Shown one piece after another: positions 35,494 through 46,329 of a DNA stretch of 64,000 nt. Origin of the DNA: Clostridia bacterium (GTDB lineage: Bacteria > Bacillota > Clostridia > Oscillospirales > CAG-272). The position numbers and the translations under genes are program-made. The stretch spans positions 1-64,000 of the forward strand of contig JAFQRL010000024.1 in assembly GCA_017410065.1 (NCBI GenBank). Reading direction: 5' to 3'. The notes beneath the pieces were generated by a model that was not told the DNA's origin, searched no databases, and was given only the letters and a program-made list of their open reading frames with translations. How positions within the stretch are numbered: position 1 is the first letter of the stretch; every line of letters begins with the position of its first letter.

Positions 35494-36390
35494 ATGGCAA
35501 AAAAGAACAGCGGACTCGGAAGGGGACTTGATGCGATCTTCCTCGACAACGCACGAATCGAAGAAAGCGAACATTCCGAGGACAAGATCACTCATCTTAA
35601 AATATCTATGATCGACCCCAAGAGCGATCAGCCGAGAAAATATTTCGACAAGGAAGCTCTTGAGCAGCTTGCGGACTCCATACTTGAAAACGGACTTCTC
35701 CAGCCCATACTCGTGAGAGAGTACGCCGAGGGCAGATACCAGATCATCGCAGGCGAGCGACGCTTCCGCGCATCCAAGCTTGCAGGTCTCACCGAGATCC
35801 CCGCCATCGTCCTCGACAGAGACGACAGAAAGGCTGCGCAGATCGCCCTTATTGAGAATATTCAGCGCGAGGACCTGAACCCCATTGAGGAGGCTATGGC
35901 TTATCGTTCGCTCTCCGAGGAGTACGATATGACACAGGAGGAGCTTTCCATCAAGGTTGGCAAAAGCCGCAGCGCGATAGCCAACTCCACCCGACTCCTC
36001 GATCTCCCCGACGCAGTCCTCACCCTGGTTGCATCGAAGGAGCTTTCCGCAGGTCACGCACGCACCATTCTCGGACTCAAATCCACCGACGATATGATAC
36101 TTCTCGCCCAAAGAGCGGTTGAGGAGGAGCTCTCAGTGCGCACCCTTGAGGCAGAGGTGAAGCGAATGAACAAGCCGAAAAAGAAGGAAAATGCCGAGGA
36201 GGAAGGTCCCTTGCCCTTTGTTGACTACTTCAAGGAGCTTGAGGACAGGATGCGCAAGGCTCTCGGCAGAAGCGTTAAAATTGCGGAGAAGGGCAAGAAA
36301 AAGAGCATCACTATCTCCTATGAGGACAACGCGGACCTTGATGAGATCATCGCTCTGCTTTGCGGCAAGGACTTCCTTGAAAGTATGTAA
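35494..36390 (+). CDS. parB: Chromosome-partitioning protein ParB/Spo0J
   Basis: ParB is a CTP-dependent DNA clamp that loads at parS and spreads. The 298-residue protein has an N-terminal ParA-stimulating peptide (SGLGRGLDAIFLDN), the CTPase/ParB domain with DQPRKYF, GERRFRASKLAGL and IALIENIQREDLNPIEEA, the helix-turn-helix MTQEELSIKVGKSRSAIANSTRLLDLP that reads parS, and a C-terminal dimerisation domain. A charged linker with KKKENAEEEG precedes the last domain. GGAGG precedes the ATG. The four parS sites lie 1.7-2.2 kb upstream. Confidence 0.96.
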   Translation: MAKKNSGLGRGLDAIFLDNARIEESEHSEDKITHLKISMIDPKSDQPRKYFDKEALEQLADSILENGLLQPILVREYAEGRYQIIAGERRFRASKLAGLTEIPAIVLDRDDRKAAQIALIENIQREDLNPIEEAMAYRSLSEEYDMTQEELSIKVGKSRSAIANSTRLLDLPDAVLTLVASKELSAGHARTILGLKSTDDMILLAQRAVEEELSVRTLEAEVKRMNKPKKKENAEEEGPLPFVDYFKELEDRMRKALGRSVKIAEKGKKKSITISYEDNADLDEIIALLCGKDFLESM

Positions 36391-36493
36391 ATCAAAAAAG
36401 ACAAAGTTAAATAAAATTTTATAAAGTCTTATAGAAAAGTTAAATCTATTATGGTAATATATTAATAGATCAAAAAAACATAAAGGAACTTAT

Positions 36494-37051
36494 ATGACGT
36501 TAACTGAATTTTATGAGGATTTTATTTGTCTTAACCTGAATCAATTTGAAAATTTAAAGCTTAATTTTGAGATAAATAAATTTCTGCTTGTGGCAATGGT
36601 CGGCGTAATTTGTGCGCTGATCGCCGTAAACTACGTGCGCTCCTCACTCTACCTCACGGTAAACAAGCTCATCCGCCACGACGCTATCGGCGAGGAAAAC
36701 GCAAAAACTCTCACAGAGCTTGGCATCAATATTCCAAGAGTTAAAAGACTTCTTTCGGGCGGAGCTCAAGCAAAGGCTCTTATAAAGAGAGTCGGAGAGG
36801 TGCAGTTGAGCTACGAGGAATACGTAGATAAAATGAAGAAAAAGGAAAGGCCATCAGAGACTATTGACTTTGTGGACGCAAGATTTTATATCGACCGCGA
36901 AGCCGCTCCGAAAGCACGCGAGATAAGCCTGAAAAACAATTCTCTTGTTTTGAATACGGTGCTTTTCTGCGTACTCACAGTTGCGCTCTTTGCTTGTCTT
37001 GTGCTTCTTATGCCCACCATCCTCGGCTTCATCAATAATATCTTTGCATAA
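36494..37051 (+). CDS. Hypothetical protein with two membrane helices
   Basis: This 185-residue protein is not recognised. Membrane helices lie at about 29-47 (FLLVAMVGVICALIAVNY) and 154-181 (LNTVLFCVLTVALFACLVLLMP); the loop of about 100 residues between them is charged and, by the positive-inside rule, probably cytoplasmic. AAAGGAA precedes the ATG. It is 103 bp downstream of parB on the same strand and could be co-transcribed with it. A terminator shared with convergent rnj follows. A segregation or envelope role would be a guess from position only. Confidence 0.65.
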   Translation: MTLTEFYEDFICLNLNQFENLKLNFEINKFLLVAMVGVICALIAVNYVRSSLYLTVNKLIRHDAIGEENAKTLTELGINIPRVKRLLSGGAQAKALIKRVGEVQLSYEEYVDKMKKKERPSETIDFVDARFYIDREAAPKAREISLKNNSLVLNTVLFCVLTVALFACLVLLMPTILGFINNIFA

Positions 37052-37142
37052 GAAAAGCCTTCCGCTTTGCGAATTTATTTAAATATTATAATCTTCATTT
37101 TTATAATAGCATACGGTAAAATTAATTTTTAAATAATAAAGA

Positions 37143-37192
37143 AAACACCCTAAAATGTAATGTTTAATTTACAAAATAGGGTGTTTTTTATT
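37143..37192. terminator. Bidirectional terminator between the parB downstream gene and rnj
   Basis: AAAACACCCTA pairs with TAGGGTGTTTT around a 25-nt loop; A-rich on one side and T-rich on the other, so it can serve both convergent transcripts. Confidence 0.8.
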
Positions 37193-37250
37193 TTTATTGC
37201 TTGATGTGTTATGTTTTTTAAAGCTTTTATCAAGCTTTAAAATTTGCTTA

Positions 37251-38948
37251 TCAGATATTCATAATAACGGGAAGGATCATAGGCTTGCGCTTTGTTTCCT
37301 TATAGATGAATTTTGCAAGGTCGTCGCGAATTGCATCCTTAAGCTCATAGGAATCAACGCTTTTCTTTTTAAGAGACCTCTCTATCGCTCCCTCCGCCAC
37401 AGCCTTTGCTCTTTGCATCAGCTCCTCGGATTCCTTAACGTAAACGAAGCCGCGAGAGACGATGTCGGGACCCGAGATAAGGTATCTGTCCCTTGTGTCC
37501 ACCGTTGCGACCACGATAACCAGACCCTCCTCGGAGAGATGCTTTCTGTCTCGCAGGACCACGTTACCTATATCACCGATACCCGCGCCGTCCACAAGAA
37601 CGTTACCCGCAGGAACTGTGCCGTTGAAGCCCGCGCTCTTTTTGTCTATCTCAAGAACCTTACCGATCTCCGAGATGAAAATATTCTCGGAGGGTATTCC
37701 CATAAATTCAGCAAGCTCGCGGTTTGCATTCAGGTGGCGAGCCTCGCCGTGAATGGGCACGAAGTATTTAGGGCGAGTTAGTGCCATCATAAGCTTCAGC
37801 TCCTCGCGACAGGCGTGCCCCGAAACGTGGACCTCCTCGGTGGAATCGTGAACCACCTTAACGCCGTTTTGCACAAGTGCGTTGATAATGCTTCCGACAA
37901 GCTTCTCATTACCGGGGATCGCGCTGGAGGAGAGCACCACCACGTCGTTTGGATTAATTTTGATCTTATCGTGAGCACCGAAGGCTATGCGGTAAAGAGC
38001 CGACATCGGCTCGCCCTGGCTACCCGTGGTTATAAGAGTAATCTCGTTTGGCTTATAGCGGCGAATATCCGCAAGATCGATAAGCACGCCGTCGGGCAGC
38101 TCCATATATCCGAGCTCCAGCGCGGCTCCGAGAATATTCACCATACTGCGACCCAGCACCGCCACCTTTCTTCCGTGACGCGCCGAGGCGTTGATTATCT
38201 GCTGAACTCTGTGTACGTTTGAGGAGAAGGTGGCAATGATCAGCCGCCTGTCCTCGTATTGAGCAAATATCCTTTCAAGAGAGGAGCCGACCGTCCGCTC
38301 CGAGGGGGTGAAGCCTGCGCGCTCGGCGTTGGTGGACTCGCAAAGAAGCACCTCAACTCCCGCCTTGCCGATCTCGCCGATCCTCGTGAGATCTATCATT
38401 TTATCGTCGATGGGAGAAACGTCAAGCTTGAAGTCGCCTGTGTGGAACACAACACCGACAGGGGTCTTTATGGAAATGGCGCAGGCGTCTGCAATCGAGT
38501 GATTAACGTGGATAAATTCAGCCTTCATCGCGCCAAGGTTTATAACGTCGCCTGCCTCCACCGTGTATAGCTCGGGATAATACTCGGGTGGATCCTCGTC
38601 AAGCTTTCCCTCAATAATGCCGAGGGAGAGGCGCGTTCCGTAGATGGGAACGTTTATCTGATGGAGTAAGTAGGGAACTGCGCCGATATGATCCTCGTGA
38701 CCGTGAGTTATGAGAATACCGCGTATCTTGTCTGCATTCTTAACAAGATAGCTGATATCGGGCATAACAAGATCAACACCGGGCATATCCTTATCGGGAA
38801 AGCCCATTCCAGCATCGACCACAACTATGTCGTTGCCGTACTCAATAACGGTCATATTCTTTCCGACCTCGCCAAGACCGCCGAGGGAAATTATGCGCAG
38901 CTTATAGCCCTTGCCTCCGTTTTTTTCTTTTTTCATATTATTATTCAT
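37251..38948 (-). CDS. rnj: Ribonuclease J
   Basis: RNase J is a metallo-beta-lactamase/beta-CASP enzyme with 5'-3' exonuclease and endonuclease activity in mRNA decay and rRNA maturation. The 565-residue protein has LGGLGEVGKNMTVIEY at the N-terminus, the Zn motif ILITHGHEDHIGAVPYLL, VVFHTGDFKLD, the beta-CASP region (IIATFSSNVHRVQQII, TTGSQGEPMSALYRIA) and HVSGHACREELKLMMALTRPKYFVPIHGE. Length is typical. The start at 38948 has only weak AAGAAAAG; an in-frame ATG at 38936 is an alternative. Rny and Rnj occur together, as in Bacillus. Confidence 0.96.
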   Translation of the reverse strand: MNNNMKKEKNGGKGYKLRIISLGGLGEVGKNMTVIEYGNDIVVVDAGMGFPDKDMPGVDLVMPDISYLVKNADKIRGILITHGHEDHIGAVPYLLHQINVPIYGTRLSLGIIEGKLDEDPPEYYPELYTVEAGDVINLGAMKAEFIHVNHSIADACAISIKTPVGVVFHTGDFKLDVSPIDDKMIDLTRIGEIGKAGVEVLLCESTNAERAGFTPSERTVGSSLERIFAQYEDRRLIIATFSSNVHRVQQIINASARHGRKVAVLGRSMVNILGAALELGYMELPDGVLIDLADIRRYKPNEITLITTGSQGEPMSALYRIAFGAHDKIKINPNDVVVLSSSAIPGNEKLVGSIINALVQNGVKVVHDSTEEVHVSGHACREELKLMMALTRPKYFVPIHGEARHLNANRELAEFMGIPSENIFISEIGKVLEIDKKSAGFNGTVPAGNVLVDGAGIGDIGNVVLRDRKHLSEEGLVIVVATVDTRDRYLISGPDIVSRGFVYVKESEELMQRAKAVAEGAIERSLKKKSVDSYELKDAIRDDLAKFIYKETKRKPMILPVIMNI

Positions 38949-38993
38949 CTTTTCTTATATTAAATTGTTTTGATTATTTTCTGATTTATCTTT

Positions 38994-39260
38994 TTATATC
39001 ATCAATGCTATGGCGGCACTTAGTGCACAGCCGAGAAGAAAGGGAAGTGTGATAAGAAGGGCAAGCCTTATCTTTTTAGACCTTTTTTCCTTGCCCTCAA
39101 CCTCTATATGCCGTGAGATGATCTCGGTTGCCGCCGTTACTATATTATCCTCGGATATATCCTCGCGCTCACCCTCACGGCTTATTATAAAATACGCCTC
39201 GTCGAAAAGCTCACATCCTGTGTTCTTTAAAAAAATTACCTTTCTCTGGCAACCCTTCAT
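38994..39260 (-). CDS. Small hypothetical protein with C-terminal membrane helix
   Basis: The 88-residue protein (MKGCQRKVIFLKNTGCELFDEAY...) is not recognised. Residues about 67-87 form a hydrophobic helix (IRLALLITLPFLLGCALSAAIALMI) after a basic patch (KEKRSKKIR), so it is probably tail-anchored with the N-terminus in the cytoplasm. The frame opens 33 nt earlier, but GGAGG lies 5 nt before the ATG at 39260. It sits between a strong terminator upstream and rnj 45 bp downstream, with which it may be co-transcribed. Confidence 0.6.
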   Translation of the reverse strand: MKGCQRKVIFLKNTGCELFDEAYFIISREGEREDISEDNIVTAATEIISRHIEVEGKEKRSKKIRLALLITLPFLLGCALSAAIALMI

Positions 39261-39275
39261 ACCGTCCTCCATTTT

Positions 39276-39377
39276 TAAAAAGCAGAGCCTCAATGATAAA
39301 GCAAAAGGAGCATCCCTAAAAGGAGCGATGGGGTATTCTTCGCTCCTGCTTTTGCTTAAAATTTTGCGAGGCTCTGC
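39276..39377 (-). terminator. Nested inverted repeat ending the XRE-gene transcript
   Basis: On the minus strand the outer arms GCAGAGCCTC (39368-39377) and GAGGCTCTGC (39282-39291) run into TTTTT. Inside are arms GCAAAAGCAGGAGC/GCTCCTTTTGC and GGAGCG/CGCTCC. It ends 16 bp before the next open frame, so it could also act as an attenuator of that gene. Confidence 0.7.
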
Positions 39378-39485
39378 AAATTTTCTTTTAAATTATAGAC
39401 GGTATCAATAAAAATTATTCACTTTAAAAAGAAATATTTTTCCCTAGATATGTAAATAATTATTTACAAATTACCCTATTTTATC

Positions 39486-40103
39486 TTACTTTCTGCCAAA
39501 GAGCTTGGAGAAGAAGCCCTTCTTTTTAGGTTCTTCTTCGGCAGGCGCTGCTGCGGGTGCAGCAGCTGCCTCGACTACGGGCGCTGCTTCGGGCGCGGGA
39601 GCTGCAACGGGCTCTGCCACAGGTGTGGGTGCTGCCTCGACTACGGGCTCTGCTACGGGAGCGGGAGCTGCCTCTGCCTTGGGTGCAGGTGCTGCTGCGG
39701 GAGCTGCCACAGGTGCGGGTGCTGCCTTTGAAGCGGGTGCCGCCTTGGGTGCGGGTGCAGGTTCGGAAACTGCAACCTTTGCTACCTGGCTGAGAAGATC
39801 GGAGTGAGTTGCGGAGCTGACGTGAGCCTTCTCAACGGATGCCTCAATCTTTGCCTTCGTGCTCTTGGATATTCTCTTTTTCTTCTTCTCGGGAAGGGGA
39901 ATATCGTAGCTGTCGTCAAGAAGATCGTCGATAGAGATGCCGAGAAGAAGCTTCATCTCAATAAGCTTCGGAACCTCGGGATAAGACTGACCGCATTCCC
40001 ACTTGTAAACTGCCTGACGTGTTACGCCGACAGCACTTGCAAATTCGTCCTGAGTGAGACCCTTTCCTTTTCTGAGTATAACGAGTTTTTCCTTGAATGT
40101 CAT
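39486..40103 (-). CDS. XRE-family regulator with Ala/Pro-rich tail
   Basis: Residues 1-62 are a helix-turn-helix of the XRE/Cro type (MTFKEKLVILRKGKGLTQDEFASAVGVTRQAVYKWECGQSYPEVPKLIEM). Residues 70-190 are a Lys-rich segment followed by a long repetitive Ala/Pro/Val/Glu stretch (units such as APVAEPVVEAAP), likely an extended spacer. The last 13 residues, KKKGFFSKLFGRK, form a basic-amphipathic helix of the kind that can touch membranes. The overall plan (short XRE domain, low-complexity linker, C-terminal helix) is unusual for a simple repressor. GGAGG precedes the ATG. It follows gyrA on the same strand after about 100 bp. Target genes are unknown. Confidence 0.75.
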   Translation of the reverse strand: MTFKEKLVILRKGKGLTQDEFASAVGVTRQAVYKWECGQSYPEVPKLIEMKLLLGISIDDLLDDSYDIPLPEKKKKRISKSTKAKIEASVEKAHVSSATHSDLLSQVAKVAVSEPAPAPKAAPASKAAPAPVAAPAAAPAPKAEAAPAPVAEPVVEAAPTPVAEPVAAPAPEAAPVVEAAAAPAAAPAEEEPKKKGFFSKLFGRK

Positions 40104-40205
40104 GGTAAACCTCCTACCGCTTTTGCGGATTTAAAAATTATTATTTTAATTAATTAATATTATTCCCGCAGAGCAGAGCACCTCCGCTCCGCGGTTATTT
40201 TGCAC

Positions 40206-42800
40206 TTACTGCTCTGCGTCCTCCGGGGTCTCCTCGGCAATATCCTCCGAACCCTCGGCTACATCCTCCTCGGGTGCATCCTCTCCGGACTTTTCCACGG
40301 GGGTGGGAGTGCTCTCAATCTCAGCCTCAACAGCCGCGCTCTCTGCTTCGATCTCCTCCTCGCGCTCAAGCCTTGCCACGTTATTAATATATGAGTCCTC
40401 GGAAAGACGCATTACAATAACGCCCGATGCATTTCTCGAATAGAGACTTATTCCGCTGACAGAGGTACGGATTATCGTGCCCTCGTTTGTGATAAGCATA
40501 ATATCGTCGTCCTCGGCAACCGTGATGATCGCCGCAAGCTTACCCGTTTTTTCGCTTATCTTATGGCAGATAACTCCCTTACCTCCTCTGTGCGCCATCT
40601 CGCGGAATTCCTCAAAGCTCGTTCTCTTACCCATACCGCGATCGGTTATGGTGAGAAGGGTCTTCTCGTTATCAACGAGACATACGCCCACAACGGTGTC
40701 TCCCTCTGCGAGAGTGATACCCTTAACGCCTCTTGCGCCTCGTCCCATTGAGCGGACGTTGTTTTCGTCAAATCTCACGGCGTGACCGTTACCCGTTGCA
40801 AGGATAAGGCTTTCGTTGCCGCTTGTGTGACGGACGAAGATAAGCTCGTCGCCCTCGTCAAGGCTGATGGCGATCTTTCCGTTCTTTCTCTGGTACTCAA
40901 ACTCACGAAGAAGGGTCCTCTTGATAATACCGAGCTTCGTTACCATCGTGAGATATTCGCCGTCTGCAAACTCGGTGATAGGAATTATAGCCGTTACGAA
41001 CTCGTCCTCCATAAGATTTATGATATTAACGAGGTTCGTGCCCTTTGCGGTCTTGCCCGCCTCGGGTATCCTGTACGCCTTCTTTGCGTAAACTCTGCCC
41101 TTGTTTGTGAAGAACATCAGGTATGCGTGGCTATTGGAAACGATAACGTCCTCAACGAAGTCATCCTCCTTGGTCTTCATACCTATAACGCCCTTGCCGC
41201 CTCTGTTCTGGGCTGTGTAGACGTCTGCTCTCTGACGCTTGATGTAGCCCGTGTGGCTGACGGTGATAACGCAGGTGTGACGCTCGATAAGGTCCTCAAG
41301 GTCTATCTCCTCTGTCGCCTCAACAAGCTCTGATCTGCGCTCGTCTCCGTATCTTCTCTTAATGTCCTCAAGCTCGGATTTAAGAATACCGAGAAGCTTC
41401 TGCTCGTCGTTAAGAATAGATTCAAGCTCCGCGATTATCTCGGTGAGCTTCGCTATTCTGTCCTCGACCTTCTGCCTCTCAAGTCCCGAAAGCTTACCGA
41501 GAGTCATCTCAACTATCGCCTGCGCCTGTGCCTCCGAAAGACCGAATCTATCGGAAAGGGCCTCCTTCGCCGCGGGAATAGACTCGCTTGCCTTGATTAT
41601 GGCAATTACCTCGTCGATATGCTCGGTGGCTATGCGGTAGCCCTCAAGAATATGTATCTCGCGCTGTGCCTTTTCAAGATCAAAGCGTGTTCTTCTCTCG
41701 ATGACCTCCTTCTGGAAGCCGATATACTTATCAAGTATCTCTGGTAGATTAAGAGTTTTAGGCTCACCGCCGTCAATAACAAGCATATTGATGGAGCAGG
41801 TATCCTGAAGCTGGGTGAACTTATAAAGCTGATTAAGAATGACCTCGGCGTTTGCATCGCGGCGATATTCAACCACGATCCTCATACCGCCTCTGCCCGA
41901 TTCGTCGCGCAGTGCCGTGAGACCCTCGATCTTCTTATCTCTGTGAAGTGCCGCAATGCTCTCAACAAGCATTGCCTTGTTTACCATATAAGGTATTTCC
42001 GTGAATACTATGCGGCGGTTTTCCTCGTCTATCTCTGCTCTTGCGCGGATATAGACTCTGCCGCGTCCCGTTTCGTAGGCATCCTTTATTCCGCGGGAGC
42101 CGTATATGATCGCCGCGGTGGGGAAGTCGGGTCCCTTGATGAACTCCATAAGATCATCAACGGTACATTCGGGATTATCTATTCTGTAATTAATTCCGTC
42201 TATTACCTCGGTGAGGTTGTGGGGCGGAATGTTGGTCGCCATACCGACGGCAATTCCTACCGAGCCGTTTACAAGCAGGTTAGGAAGTCGGGAGGGAAGG
42301 ACCGTAGGCTCGTTTCTCGTGTTATCGAAGTTTCTCGTCATAGGAACGACGTTCTTTTCGATATCGCTCATCATATAATCTGCGATTCGAGCCATTCTCG
42401 CCTCGGTGTAACGGTATGCAGCCGCGCCGTCACCGTCCACGTTACCGAAGTTTCCGTGACCCTCGATAAGAGGATATCTTAAGGAGAAGTCCTGCGCCAT
42501 TCTGACCATCGTGCCGTACACCGCACTGTCTCCGTGAGGGTGATATCTACCAAGCACGTTACCGACGGTGGTTGCCGATTTCCTGAAGGGCTTTTCGTGG
42601 GTAAGGTTGTCCTCATACATCGCATAGAGTATTCTTCTCTGACCGGGCTTCATTCCGTCGCGTACGTCGGGAAGCGCTCGGGAGGTGATAACGCTCATTG
42701 AATACTCAATAAAGGACTGCCTTACCTCCTTTTCCATATTTCTCTCTTCTATTTTTTGGAGAGGGAAGGCTATATCGTTTGTGGTGTAATTATGCTCCAT
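40206..42800 (-). CDS. gyrA: DNA gyrase subunit A
   Basis: GyrA is the DNA-cleaving subunit of gyrase. The 864-residue protein has the breakage-reunion domain with [21 protein letters not shown] and catalytic Tyr in [12 protein letters not shown], followed by the beta-pinwheel domain with the GyrA box region [10 protein letters not shown] (residues around 530). The C-terminal 45 residues are acidic (EESAA...EDAEQ). In the quinolone-determining region the sequence is [17 protein letters not shown]: the E. coli Ser83 position is Ser, the Asp87 position is Gly. GGAGG precedes the ATG, 12 bp after gyrB. An inverted repeat (CGCAGAGCAG/CTCTGCTCTGCG) spans the stop codon and may terminate the operon. 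Confidence 0.97.
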   Translation of the reverse strand: MEHNYTTNDIAFPLQKIEERNMEKEVRQSFIEYSMSVITSRALPDVRDGMKPGQRRILYAMYEDNLTHEKPFRKSATTVGNVLGRYHPHGDSAVYGTMVRMAQDFSLRYPLIEGHGNFGNVDGDGAAAYRYTEARMARIADYMMSDIEKNVVPMTRNFDNTRNEPTVLPSRLPNLLVNGSVGIAVGMATNIPPHNLTEVIDGINYRIDNPECTVDDLMEFIKGPDFPTAAIIYGSRGIKDAYETGRGRVYIRARAEIDEENRRIVFTEIPYMVNKAMLVESIAALHRDKKIEGLTALRDESGRGGMRIVVEYRRDANAEVILNQLYKFTQLQDTCSINMLVIDGGEPKTLNLPEILDKYIGFQKEVIERRTRFDLEKAQREIHILEGYRIATEHIDEVIAIIKASESIPAAKEALSDRFGLSEAQAQAIVEMTLGKLSGLERQKVEDRIAKLTEIIAELESILNDEQKLLGILKSELEDIKRRYGDERRSELVEATEEIDLEDLIERHTCVITVSHTGYIKRQRADVYTAQNRGGKGVIGMKTKEDDFVEDVIVSNSHAYLMFFTNKGRVYAKKAYRIPEAGKTAKGTNLVNIINLMEDEFVTAIIPITEFADGEYLTMVTKLGIIKRTLLREFEYQRKNGKIAISLDEGDELIFVRHTSGNESLILATGNGHAVRFDENNVRSMGRGARGVKGITLAEGDTVVGVCLVDNEKTLLTITDRGMGKRTSFEEFREMAHRGGKGVICHKISEKTGKLAAIITVAEDDDIMLITNEGTIIRTSVSGISLYSRNASGVIVMRLSEDSYINNVARLEREEEIEAESAAVEAEIESTPTPVEKSGEDAPEEDVAEGSEDIAEETPEDAEQ

Positions 42801-42812
42801 ATTCCCCTCCTA

Positions 42813-44771
<1,959 letters not shown>

Positions 44772-44796
44772 TTATTTTTTATTTCAATTTTTTATT

Positions 44797-45063
44797 TTAA
44801 TTGACCTCGCCGTCCTCGCCGAGAAGCCTTACCCGAAGACCGCTCGTTGAGATGCGCGAAAGCCTTATCATATATCCGTCCTCTTCCTCGGTGAGAAGAA
44901 AGGAGCGGGGAAGGTCAAGATCCTCGTAAACGAGCCGACCCTCCTTTTCCATAGCACCTATGAAATCCTTGCCCGCCTTCGTCACAGTCGCGGTGTCAAG
45001 ATCAAAAATGCCTATTATTTTGTCCTTGCGAACACTTTTTCCGTTTCCAACGTGTAAATACAT
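44797..45063 (-). CDS. remB: Extracellular matrix regulator RemB-like protein (DUF370)
   Basis: The 88-residue protein starts MYLHVGNGKSVRKDKIIGIFDLDTATVTKAGKDF, the DUF370 signature, and sits between recF and gyrB exactly as remB (yaaB) does in Bacillus. RemA/RemB proteins are DNA-binding activators of matrix and osmoprotection genes in B. subtilis; here the TasA/SipW operon at 11-13 kb would be an attractive target, but that is inference. The ATG has no strong Shine-Dalgarno. The 165-bp gap to recF contains related inverted segments (GCTCCGCAAAAGC and GGAGCTTTGCGG). Confidence 0.88.
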   Translation of the reverse strand: MYLHVGNGKSVRKDKIIGIFDLDTATVTKAGKDFIGAMEKEGRLVYEDLDLPRSFLLTEEEDGYMIRLSRISTSGLRVRLLGEDGEVN

Positions 45064-45228
45064 ATAGTTTTCTCCCGCTTTTCGAAGGGTGTGTCGCTTT
45101 TCGAGAAAAGCTCCGCAAAAGCTTTTGGATATGGGGTGTGTGTTTGGTTTGCGTATATAAGCTAGGGGGCTTATATGTCAGGGGAGCTTTGCGGAAGGCA
45201 AAGAGCTTTTCGGGAGTAGGGAAGACCG

Positions 45229-46329
45229 TCACTCCTGCGAATATGCTCCGTCTGCGACCTCAATAATATTTGCGCCGTATTGCCTGTATTCCTCCGACTC
45301 GCAGGAGGTGATTATGATCTGCCTTTCGCCAAGGCCCGAAAGCACGTAGCGACGGCGGCGGTCGTCGAGCTCGGAGAGCACGTCGTCAAAGAGATAAACG
45401 GGATAATCGCCTGTGAGCGAGTGGATGACCTCGCCCTCCGCAAGCTTTAAGGCAAGCACGCAGGAGCGTTGCTGACCCTGGGATGCAAAGAGCCTTGAAT
45501 CCTTGCCGTTCACGCCGAGCTTGATATCGTCTCTGTGAGGTCCGAAAAGGCTCACGCCTGCGGCGCGCTCACGGTCAAGAGACGAGGTGAATACCTTTAT
45601 ATATTCATCGCGCACCTGCTCGCGCGTGTAATTTCCCTCGGGAATATCGGGAAAATATTCGATAGTGAGGCTCTCCTCGCCCTCGGATATCTCCTTCATT
45701 ATCCTCTGTGCAAAAGGCGATATGCTCCTTATATATTCCTCTCTCATAAGATAGATATATGAAGCGTATTCAGCCATAGAGTGAGACCAGGAAATAAGCT
45801 CGTCCTCGGAGAACCAAAGCCCCTTTGCCGCCGCCCGAAGCAGGCAGTTTCGGTTTTCAAGAGCCTTTTTATAGTCTGAATAATATTTAATATAGGAAGG
45901 ATAGCATTGAGATATGGCAACGTTTATAAAGCCGCGCCTCTCCTCGGGGCCGCCCTTCACGATCTCAAGATTATCGGGATAAAAGAGCACCGAGCGGAAT
46001 GAGCCTATCATCTCCGAGGGGCCCTTCAGCTTATAGCCGTTTTTCTTCCTTAACCTCTCGCGCCCCAGCATTGAATATTCAAGCGAATTATCTCCGCTGC
46101 CGTCCTCGTATTCAATGGAAAGCCTGAAGCCCTCCTCGCCGAAGCGGATAAGCTCCCTATCCTCCCTTGCTCTGAAGGACCTGCCTCGGGAGAAAATATA
46201 TATTCCCTCAAGGGCGTTGGTCTTTCCTTGAGCATTTTTGCCGTGAAGAAGATTTAATCCCTTCTCAAAGGCTATCTCGCACCTTCCGATATTTCGGAAA
46301 TTCACGGCGGAGAATTTTTTTATGATCAT
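45229..46329 (-). CDS. recF: DNA replication and repair protein RecF
   Basis: RecF is an SMC-like ATPase that, with RecO and RecR, loads RecA at gaps. The 366-residue protein has Walker A LLHGKNAQGKTNALEGIY (residues 28-45), the signature SLFGPHRDDIKLGVNG and SQGQQRSCVLALKLAEGEV, and Walker B PVYLFDDVLSELDDRRRRYVL. The ATG overlaps the dnaN stop in an ATGA, so the two are translationally coupled. Length is normal. Confidence 0.97.
   Translation of the reverse strand: MIIKKFSAVNFRNIGRCEIAFEKGLNLLHGKNAQGKTNALEGIYIFSRGRSFRAREDRELIRFGEEGFRLSIEYEDGSGDNSLEYSMLGRERLRKKNGYKLKGPSEMIGSFRSVLFYPDNLEIVKGGPEERRGFINVAISQCYPSYIKYYSDYKKALENRNCLLRAAAKGLWFSEDELISWSHSMAEYASYIYLMREEYIRSISPFAQRIMKEISEGEESLTIEYFPDIPEGNYTREQVRDEYIKVFTSSLDRERAAGVSLFGPHRDDIKLGVNGKDSRLFASQGQQRSCVLALKLAEGEVIHSLTGDYPVYLFDDVLSELDDRRRRYVLSGLGERQIIITSCESEEYRQYGANIIEVADGAYSQE

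Noticed and set aside
39505..39807. 100-codon Gly/Ala-rich frame opposite the XRE gene
   Set aside because: It is the complement of the Ala/Pro repeat codons and has no start signal.
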